A program made the translations under genes and the position numbers. From positions 1 to 12,841 of the forward strand of contig CAITAM010000220.1 in NCBI GenBank assembly GCA_903890265.1: DNA of 12,841 nt, written 5' to 3'. Under the pieces are notes generated by a model, which saw only the letters and a program-made list of their open reading frames with translations, made no database searches and was not told the origin of the DNA. Below are positions 7,061-11,867 of the stretch, in pieces. Positions within the stretch are counted from its first letter, which is position 1. Each line of letters starts with the position of its first letter. The DNA comes from an uncultured Pseudomonadota bacterium. Its GTDB lineage: Bacteria > Pseudomonadota > Gammaproteobacteria > Steroidobacterales > Steroidobacteraceae.

Positions 7061-7654
7061 ATGCAGGGAATCCCGGCGCTTTCAGTGGATCGGGGCACCG
7101 GTCTCGCCCTTGGGGCGCGGCAGTGCGACTCGCCCAACCGCGACGCCCGCCCGCCCGGCGCGACGGTGGATCTGATCGTCGTGCACGGGATCAGCCTGCC
7201 GCCAGGCCGCTACGACGGCGACGAGGTGGAGGCGTTTTTCGGCAACCGCCTCGACGCCGGCCGTCATCCGTTCTACGCCACGATCGAGGGGCTGCGCGTC
7301 TCGGCGCACTTCTACGTCCGCCGCGACGGGCGTCTCGTGCAGTTCGTGCCGGTTCACGAGCGGGCGTGGCATGCCGGTCTGTCACGCTACGGTGGCCGCG
7401 ACGCCTGCAACGATTTCTCCGTGGGCATCGAGCTCGAGGGCTGCGATGACGAACCCTACGACGACCGCCAGTACCCGGTGCTCGCCGGGCTGATCCAGGC
7501 GCTCCGGCGGGCCTATCCCACGCTCGGGAGCACGCCCCCGGTCGGTCACAGTGACATCGCGCCCGGGCGCAAGACCGACCCCGGGCCTCACTTTGACTGG
7601 CCGCGGCTGAACGCCGCGCTCGTGCGGTCACCGGCGGTCCCCGCGCCACGCTAG
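7061..7654 (+). CDS. ampD: 1,6-anhydro-N-acetylmuramyl-L-alanine amidase AmpD
   Basis: AmpD is a cytoplasmic zinc amidase of the N-acetylmuramoyl-L-alanine amidase type 2 family. It cuts the stem peptide from anhydro-muropeptides during cell-wall recycling and, where an AmpR/AmpC circuit exists, indirectly keeps beta-lactamase off. At 197 residues it is close to the usual length. Zinc ligands fit His42 (VVHGISLPPG), His163 (VGHSDIAPGRKTDPG) and Asp173, with Lys171 beside it; the catalytic Glu lies in VGIELEG (121-127). SAHFYVRRDGRLVQFVP and RAWHAGLSRYGG are also typical. There is no signal peptide, which favours AmpD over periplasmic AmiD-type amidases. The ATG has no clear Shine-Dalgarno. 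It is divergent from the rsmE-mrcB-lpoP operon, so synthesis and recycling functions sit side by side. Confidence 0.95.
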   Translation: MQGIPALSVDRGTGLALGARQCDSPNRDARPPGATVDLIVVHGISLPPGRYDGDEVEAFFGNRLDAGRHPFYATIEGLRVSAHFYVRRDGRLVQFVPVHERAWHAGLSRYGGRDACNDFSVGIELEGCDDEPYDDRQYPVLAGLIQALRRAYPTLGSTPPVGHSDIAPGRKTDPGPHFDWPRLNAALVRSPAVPAPR

Positions 7655-7784
7655 TTGCCCCGTCGGGCGCGCGCCAGGCCGCGGGTGCTGCCGGTGTCGG
7701 CGAGGGTGCATTTCGCGGCGGTCGCGGCTATCGTTCAAGCCAGCGTCGACGGTCCGAAGTGGCCTGTGGCCCGCCGTCGCCAGC

Positions 7785-7809
7785 CCCGGGTGCGTGGACA
7801 CGGCCCGGG
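7785..7809. other. CCCGGG inverted repeat in the ampD to Imm26-like spacer
   Basis: The 225 bases between ampD and the next gene (7655-7879) hold no recognisable gene or clear promoter. The one structure I can see is CCCGGGTG at 7785-7792 facing CAC-GGC-CCGGG at 7799-7809, an 8-bp stem with a 3-base bulge and a 6-base loop. It could be a terminator-like or leader hairpin, but no T-run follows. Confidence 0.25.
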
Positions 7810-7879
7810 CGGGCGGCAACGGGTGCGACGCGCAGGTTGGCTCGCCGGTGACGGGCAAACCACGGGAGTGGACGGTGGT

Positions 7880-8398
7880 ATGACGCGCGTGATGTACCAG
7901 GAGGGGCAGTTTTTCGTCCTGCCGCTGGCCCGTGGCACCTGCGCGGTCGGGCTGCTGGCGCGGATGCCGCCGCGTGGCGGCGTGGCGCTCGGCTACTTCT
8001 TCGGGCCGCGGCGTCACGAGCCGCCCGCGGAGCCGACGTATTATCGCGGCCTCCTGCCCGAGCATTCGGTGTTCGTTTGCCGCTTTCGTGACGCCGCGCT
8101 GTACCGCGGCCAGTGGCCGCTGCTAGGGTTGCGGGAGGCCTTCGTCCGTGGCGATTGGCCGATACCCGCCTTTCACCGTTACGACGGGGGCACGACCCTC
8201 GCGCCCGGCGTCACGGACGTGACCGACTGGCGGGTGGAATACGGCGAGGACAACCTGATCGTGCCGGTCCGGGAAATGCCGGCGACGCAGGCGGACCTCA
8301 AGCTCGTCGATGACTACGCCTTTGATCCGTCGACGCTTGCGGTCGAGGTCGGCCGGCGGCTGATGGCCGAAACGCCCACCACCGACGCCTGGCGCTGA
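7880..8398 (+). CDS. Imm26/HocA-like family protein
   Basis: This 172-residue soluble protein has no signal peptide or membrane segment. The pattern matches what I know of the 'immunity 26/phosphotriesterase HocA' family: YQEGQFFVLPLARGTCAVG at the start (family type: y-x-eGd-x-f-x-iPL-x-dG-x-yavG), then LLARM, the core GYFFGPRR, VFVCRFRDAALYRGQWPLLG and WPIPAFHR, and an acidic Tyr-rich DWRVEYGEDN segment. Family members occur both beside polymorphic toxins and as stand-alone genes; HocA was described as a small organophosphate hydrolase in a Pseudomonas. No toxin-like gene is visible nearby, so the role here is unknown. The frame is open back to ampD, but that stretch is Arg/Pro-rich and non-conserved, so ATG 7880 is preferred; ATG 7892 is possible. 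The Shine-Dalgarno is weak (GGTGG). It is convergent with the adenosyltransferase gene. Confidence 0.75.
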   Translation: MTRVMYQEGQFFVLPLARGTCAVGLLARMPPRGGVALGYFFGPRRHEPPAEPTYYRGLLPEHSVFVCRFRDAALYRGQWPLLGLREAFVRGDWPIPAFHRYDGGTTLAPGVTDVTDWRVEYGEDNLIVPVREMPATQADLKLVDDYAFDPSTLAVEVGRRLMAETPTTDAWR

Positions 8399-8424
8399 CC
8401 GGCGGGCGGTGCTGTCAGCCGGTC
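8396..8424. terminator. Possible bidirectional hairpin terminator between convergent genes
   Basis: GACCGGC (8397-8403) is complementary to GCCGGTC (8418-8424), a perfect 7-bp stem with a 14-base loop. The left arm contains part of the TGA of the Imm26-like gene and the loop holds the stop of the opposing adenosyltransferase gene. The position suits a shared terminator, but there is no T-run on either side. Confidence 0.35.
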
Positions 8425-8972
8425 GTGCGGCGTGACTTCCAGAGGACCTCGGTGCCACCGGCGCTGCGCGCCAGCACGCGCGCGATGACGAACATGAGGT
8501 CTGACAGGCGATTGAGGTAATGCGCGACGTGGTCGGCCACGGGTTCGGCGGCCGCCAGCGACCAGACGCGCCGCTCGGCCCGCCGAATGATGGTCCGTGC
8601 GAGGTGCGCGGCGGCCGCGCCGTTGCCGCCGGCCGGCAGCACGAATTCCTTGAGCGGCGGCAGTGGGTCGTTCAGGCGGTCGAGGTCGGCCTCCAGCGCC
8701 GCGACGTGCTCGGCGTCGATCACGTGATAGCCGGGCACGCAGAGTTCCGCGCCGATGTCGAACAGTTCGTGCTGGACGCGGGTCAGGCAGTCGACGATGT
8801 CCGCTGGCATCCCGGGCGTCGCGAGCAGCACGCCAATCGAGCTGTTGGCCTCATCCACGGTGCCATAGGCCTCCACGCGCAGCGAATCCTTCGCCACCCG
8901 CGTGCCGTCGCCGAGCCCGGTGCTGCCGTCGTCGCCGGTGCGGGTGTAGATCTTGCTGAGACGGTTCGCCAT
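8415..8972 (-). CDS. pduO: PduO-type ATP:cob(I)alamin adenosyltransferase
   Basis: The enzyme transfers the 5'-deoxyadenosyl group of ATP to cob(I)alamin, giving adenosylcobalamin for B12-dependent enzymes. With the ATG at 8972 it is 185 residues, normal for the trimeric PduO/MMAB family and unrelated to the CobA/BtuR fold. Visible motifs: N-terminal IYTRTGDDGSTGLGDG (8-23, ATP site), VEAYGTVDEANSSIG (33-47), TIIRRAERRVW (127-137) with the conserved arginines, and YLNRLSDLMFVIAR (152-165). A GGAG Shine-Dalgarno lies 8 bases before the ATG. An in-frame extension upstream to about 9152 is non-conserved and was not used. No other cobalamin gene is in the window, so it probably serves salvage. 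It is divergent from the phosphatase gene, with a candidate promoter between them. Confidence 0.94.
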   Translation of the reverse strand: MANRLSKIYTRTGDDGSTGLGDGTRVAKDSLRVEAYGTVDEANSSIGVLLATPGMPADIVDCLTRVQHELFDIGAELCVPGYHVIDAEHVAALEADLDRLNDPLPPLKEFVLPAGGNGAAAAHLARTIIRRAERRVWSLAAAEPVADHVAHYLNRLSDLMFVIARVLARSAGGTEVLWKSRRTTG

Positions 8973-9025
8973 CGGGTGCGCTCCACGGGCGGGGTCGGAT
9001 CGGTGGGCTAGCGGAAGAGGCCGGG

Positions 9026-9055
9026 ATGGTGCGAGCCGCGCGGCTCCAGTGTCAA
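9026..9055 (-). promoter_or_regulatory. Candidate promoter for the adenosyltransferase gene
   Basis: On the minus strand a perfect TTGACA (9055-9050) is followed after 18 bases by CACCAT (9031-9026), a weak -10. It points toward the adenosyltransferase start at 8972. The -35 is the strongest consensus box I found in the window; the -10 match is poor. Confidence 0.4.
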
Positions 9056-9065
9056 GCAAGTTGAC
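9051..9065. promoter_or_regulatory. Palindrome of back-to-back -35-like boxes, possible operator
   Basis: GTCAA (9051-9055) and TTGAC (9061-9065) form an inverted repeat with a 5-base centre. The left half is the reverse-strand TTGACA at 9050-9055, pointing to the adenosyltransferase gene. The right half is a TTGACC at 9061-9066, pointing to the phosphatase gene. Either two -35 boxes lie back to back, or a dimeric regulator could bind here and affect both genes. Confidence 0.4.
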
Positions 9066-9109
9066 CGCGGGGCGGGCGGAAGGCGAGTCTTGGCGCCGGA
9101 GGCCAGCCC

Positions 9110-9913
9110 ATGTCCCAGCCGATGCCTGACTCGTCCCCGCTTGCGGGGGCATCCGCGGAGCTGCGCGCGGCGCTCGATGCCGCGCACGCGGCGAACCGGG
9201 TCGTCCGCGCGCACTACGGGCGCGCGCCGGCGATCACGATCAAGACTGACGCCTCGCCCGTCACCGTTGCGGATCTCGCCACCGAGCAGGAAGTGCGGGC
9301 ACTGCTGCTCGGGGCCTTTCCGGAGCATGGGTTCTTCGGTGAGGAGACCGGCATCCACCGGCCGTCCGCCGACGGGCCGCTGTGGATCGTCGACCCGATC
9401 GACGGCACGCGGGCCTTCATTCGCGAATTTCCGCTGTTTTCCACCCAGATCGCGCTGCGGCGGGAGGGCGACTTCGTCGTCGGTGTCTCCAGTGCGGCCG
9501 TGTACGGTGAACTCGCGTACGCGGAGCGCGGCCAAGGGGCGTTCCTGAACGGGCGCCGGGTCCGCGTCAGCCAGGTCGATCGCATCGAGGAGGCCCAGCT
9601 GTCGCTCGGCAACAGTCGCAGCCTCGCCGGCAGCGCCCGCTGGGCGCGTTACGGCGAGCTCGTGCGACGGGCAGCCTACAGCCGTGGCTACGGCGAATTC
9701 CTGCAGTACCACCTGCTGGCCGCCGGCAAGCTCGACGTCGTCATCGAGACGGACATCAAGATCTACGACGTGGCGGCCGTGGCCGCCATCGTCAGCGAGG
9801 CGGGCGGCCGCTGCACCGATATCGACGGCGCGCCGCTGGCACTCGACAGCACGTCGATCGTCGCGACCAACGGGCTGCTGCACGACGCGGTACTGGACGC
9901 CCTCGGCGGCTAG
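9110..9913 (+). CDS. hisN: Inositol-monophosphatase-family phosphatase, probable HisN-type histidinol-phosphatase
   Basis: This 267-residue Mg-dependent phosphatase belongs to the IMPase superfamily. Metal-site motifs are intact: GEET (77-80), DPIDGT (95-100) and the late Asp220 in IKIYDVAA, followed by IVSEAGGRCTDIDG. Family members are told apart mainly by the sequence after DPIDGT. Here it is RAFIREFPLFSTQIAL, close to the DPIDGTRAFI form of HisN-type histidinol-phosphatases and unlike the T-N-F of inositol monophosphatase or the K-E-F of CysQ. HisN removes phosphate from L-histidinol phosphate in histidine synthesis. No other his gene is nearby, so the substrate is inferred; CysQ or SuhB-like activity is the alternative. 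An excellent Shine-Dalgarno (GGAGG, 9098-9102) sits 7 bases before the ATG. Its stop shares CTAG with the opposing pdxH stop. Confidence 0.82.
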   Translation: MSQPMPDSSPLAGASAELRAALDAAHAANRVVRAHYGRAPAITIKTDASPVTVADLATEQEVRALLLGAFPEHGFFGEETGIHRPSADGPLWIVDPIDGTRAFIREFPLFSTQIALRREGDFVVGVSSAAVYGELAYAERGQGAFLNGRRVRVSQVDRIEEAQLSLGNSRSLAGSARWARYGELVRRAAYSRGYGEFLQYHLLAAGKLDVVIETDIKIYDVAAVAAIVSEAGGRCTDIDGAPLALDSTSIVATNGLLHDAVLDALGG

Positions 9914-10614
9914 GGCTGCAGCCGGGTCACGTGCCAGGGGGTGGCCTGGAAGCGGTCGCCGTCCCCGATCGCCGTCAGGCGGCGGGTAAAGCGCGCCCGG
10001 TCGTGGATGCGGTACTCGCCCTCGACCCACAGCTCAACGGCCTCGGCCCACAGCCGGTAGCCGCCCCAGTGTGCCGGGCGCGGCAGGGGCACCCGGGCGC
10101 TCGCCGGTCCCACCGGGTGGGCGTCACCCTGCGACAGCTCGCCGCCGAAGCGCTGCGCCTCGGTCTTCAGCGCCTCGAGCATGTCGGCGCGGCTGCCGAT
10201 CGGCTGGCTCTGCCGGCTCGCCCAGGCGCCGACCCGGCTCAGCCAGGGACGGGGTTCGTAGTAGTCGTCGCTCTCGGCCGCCGGCGAGCGGACGACGAAG
10301 CCCTCCACGCGGACCTGCCGGTGCAGGACGTCCCAGTGCATGACCACCGAGGCGCGCGGCCGCTGGCTGAGTTCGGCGCCCTTGCGCGACTCGTAGTTGC
10401 TGAAGAAGACGAGGTAACCGGCCGGCAGGACGATGTCCTTGCAGAGCACGATGCGGGCGGACGGCTGGCCGTCGGCACCGACGGTCGCGAGCGTCATCGC
10501 GTTGGGATTGGGCGAGACCTGCTCGTCAAACGCCTGGCGCAGCCAGTGCGCGGCGGTCTGCAGCGGGTCGTGCGGCAGCGGATCCGGCAGGGTCTGGTTG
10601 AGCAGGCGGGTCAT
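9910..10614 (-). CDS. pdxH: Pyridoxamine/pyridoxine 5'-phosphate oxidase PdxH
   Basis: PdxH is an FMN-dependent cytoplasmic oxidase that converts PNP or PMP to pyridoxal 5'-phosphate. With ATG 10614 it has 234 residues, slightly longer than E. coli PdxH. Motifs: NAMTLATVGADGQPSARIVLCKD (38-60), the FMN-binding FFSNYESRKG (70-79), RQVRVEG (99-105), SRQSQPIGSR (133-142), and the C-terminal PRPAHWGGYRLW (178-189) and YRIHDR (201-206), ending TRLQP where the family usually has RLAP. An apparent insertion of roughly 14 residues (about 161-174, Gly/Pro/Ala-rich) precedes the PRPAHWGG motif. No Shine-Dalgarno is visible; TACTAT lies six bases before the ATG. The frame continues upstream but is non-conserved. 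It overlaps the phosphatase gene tail-to-tail by four bases. Confidence 0.95.
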   Translation of the reverse strand: MTRLLNQTLPDPLPHDPLQTAAHWLRQAFDEQVSPNPNAMTLATVGADGQPSARIVLCKDIVLPAGYLVFFSNYESRKGAELSQRPRASVVMHWDVLHRQVRVEGFVVRSPAAESDDYYEPRPWLSRVGAWASRQSQPIGSRADMLEALKTEAQRFGGELSQGDAHPVGPASARVPLPRPAHWGGYRLWAEAVELWVEGEYRIHDRARFTRRLTAIGDGDRFQATPWHVTRLQP

Positions 10615-10626
10615 GGCCGAATAGTA
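10615..10626 (-). promoter_or_regulatory. TACTAT box directly before pdxH ATG
   Basis: Read on the minus strand, TACTAT (10626-10621) is a 4-of-6 match to the -10 consensus and ends six bases before the pdxH ATG. Transcription from it would start at or next to the ATG, giving a leaderless message. No good -35 is present 16-18 bases upstream, so confidence is low. Confidence 0.3.
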
Positions 10627-10682
10627 AGCCCCGACCGGCTCTGCGCCTAGCCTCGAGCGGGGGGGAAAGTACCGATGCGCTT

Positions 10683-10694
10683 CGCGCGCGCGCG
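10683..10694. repeat. (CG)6 alternating tract in the pdxH/tyrA divergent spacer
   Basis: Six CG dinucleotides in a row lie in the 137-base spacer between the divergent pdxH and tyrA genes, with a run of seven G at 10659-10665 nearby. Alternating CG can adopt Z-DNA under negative supercoiling; whether it does here is unknown. Confidence 0.3.
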
Positions 10695-10695
10695 G

Positions 10696-10725
10696 TTGCA
10701 AGCCCGGGTGCGCTAACGCTAAATA
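10696..10725 (+). promoter_or_regulatory. Candidate tyrA promoter
   Basis: TTGCAA (10696-10701) is followed after 18 bases by TAAATA (10720-10725), in the only AT-rich patch of the spacer. It lies about 27 bases before the tyrA ATG, leaving room for the Shine-Dalgarno AGGA at 10740-10743. A short symmetric CGCT-AAAT-AGCG (10717-10728) overlaps the -10. No TyrR box is recognised. Confidence 0.3.
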
Positions 10726-10751
10726 GCGGCTCGCCGCCCAGGACAACCACC

Positions 10752-11867
10752 ATGACCCTCGACGAACTCCGTGCCCGTATCACCGTCCTCGACCGGGAGC
10801 TCGTCGAGCGCATGGCCGAGCGCGAGAAGCTGTCGCGGCAGGTGGCCGAGGTGAAGCGCGCCACGGGCTACCCGACCCGCGATTTCCAGCGCGAGCGGGA
10901 CGTGCTGCTGAGGGCGCGCGCGCAGGCTGCCGAGCTTGGCGCCTCGCCGGACCTCGCCGAGGCGATCCTCTCCCTGCTGATCACCGATTCGCTCGCCACG
11001 CAGGAGAAAGCGCTCGTCAGCGCGCGCGCGGCCGGCACCGGCAAACGGGCGCTGGTCATCGGCGGGCGCGGCAAGATGGGCGGCTGGTTCGCGGAGTTCC
11101 TCGCCTCGCAGGGCTATGAAGTGGAGGTCGCGGACCCGGCCGGCGCGCTGGCGGGATTCCCGCACCGGGCCGACTGGGCGGACGGTGCGATCGACCAGGA
11201 CATCATCGTGGTGGCGACGCCGCTCGGTGTGACGAGCGCGCTGCTCACCGATATCGCGGCCCGCCGGCCTCCGGGGCTGATATTTGATCTCGGGTCGATC
11301 AAGACGCCGCTGCGCGCCGGGCTCATGGCGCTCAAGAACGCGGGCCTGCGCGTGACCTCGCTGCATCCCATGTTTGGCCCCGACACGCACCTGTTGTCCG
11401 GCCGGCACGTGATCTTCGTGGATCTTGGCCATGCCGGTGCACTGGCCGACGCGCAGGCACTCTTCGCCTCGACCATGGCCGAGCGCGTCACGATGACGCT
11501 CGACGAGCACGACCGACTGATCGCCTACGTGCTTGGCCTGTCGCATGCGCTCAACATTGCCTTTTTCACGGCGCTGGCCGAGAGCGGCGAGGCGGCACCG
11601 CGCCTCGCCAAGCTCTCCTCCAGCACCTTCGACGCCCAGCTCGACGTGGCCAGCCGGGTGGCCAGCGAGTCGCCGGCCCTTTATTTCGAAATCCAGGCGC
11701 TGAACGAGTACGGCGGCGAATCGCTGTCCGCGCTGCTGTTCGCCGTCGAGCGCCTGCGGGCGACGGTGCGCTCCGGCGACGAGAAGGGGTTCGCGCAGAT
11801 GATGACCCGCGGCCGGGCTTACCTCGAGGGCCGGCCGTCGAGCGCGCCCGGCGCCCAGCAGCCATGA
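10752..11867 (+). CDS. tyrA: Bifunctional chorismate mutase/prephenate dehydrogenase (T-protein)
   Basis: The protein converts chorismate to prephenate and then, with NAD, to 4-hydroxyphenylpyruvate in tyrosine synthesis. Its 371 residues match the E. coli T-protein (373). Residues 1-90 are an AroQ-type chorismate mutase: LDELRARITVLD with Arg7, AEREKLSRQVAEVK with the Lys35 equivalent of the catalytic lysine, and RDFQRERD. Residues about 97-350 are the dehydrogenase: NAD-binding VIGGRGKMGGWF, VVATPLGV, LHPMFGP with His205 at the catalytic His197 position of E. coli, EHDRLIAYVLGLSHALN, and Arg302 at the place of prephenate-binding Arg294. Asp294 replaces E. coli Arg286. No ACT domain follows. 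A Shine-Dalgarno AGGA lies 8 bases before the ATG. The stop overlaps the next gene's start (ATGA), so the two are probably co-expressed. Confidence 0.96.
   Translation: MTLDELRARITVLDRELVERMAEREKLSRQVAEVKRATGYPTRDFQRERDVLLRARAQAAELGASPDLAEAILSLLITDSLATQEKALVSARAAGTGKRALVIGGRGKMGGWFAEFLASQGYEVEVADPAGALAGFPHRADWADGAIDQDIIVVATPLGVTSALLTDIAARRPPGLIFDLGSIKTPLRAGLMALKNAGLRVTSLHPMFGPDTHLLSGRHVIFVDLGHAGALADAQALFASTMAERVTMTLDEHDRLIAYVLGLSHALNIAFFTALAESGEAAPRLAKLSSSTFDAQLDVASRVASESPALYFEIQALNEYGGESLSALLFAVERLRATVRSGDEKGFAQMMTRGRAYLEGRPSSAPGAQQP

Noticed and set aside
7655..7879. Open frame joining the ampD stop to the Imm26-like ATG, as a longer protein
   Set aside because: The encoded residues are Arg/Pro/Gly-rich without structure, and the family's conserved core begins right after the ATG at 7880.
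8973..9152. N-terminal extension of the adenosyltransferase
   Set aside because: The family N-terminus (KIYTRTGD) begins a few residues after the ATG at 8972, which also has a Shine-Dalgarno; the extension would run through the divergent promoter and into hisN.
9110..9913. Calling the phosphatase CysQ
   Set aside because: CysQ-type proteins have a K-E-F pattern after DPxDGT; this protein has R-A-F-I, which fits HisN-type better.
9914..9923. 10-base palindrome GGCTGCAGCC at the 3' end of pdxH as a terminator
   Set aside because: It has no loop or T-run and is explained by the codons for the last pdxH residues.
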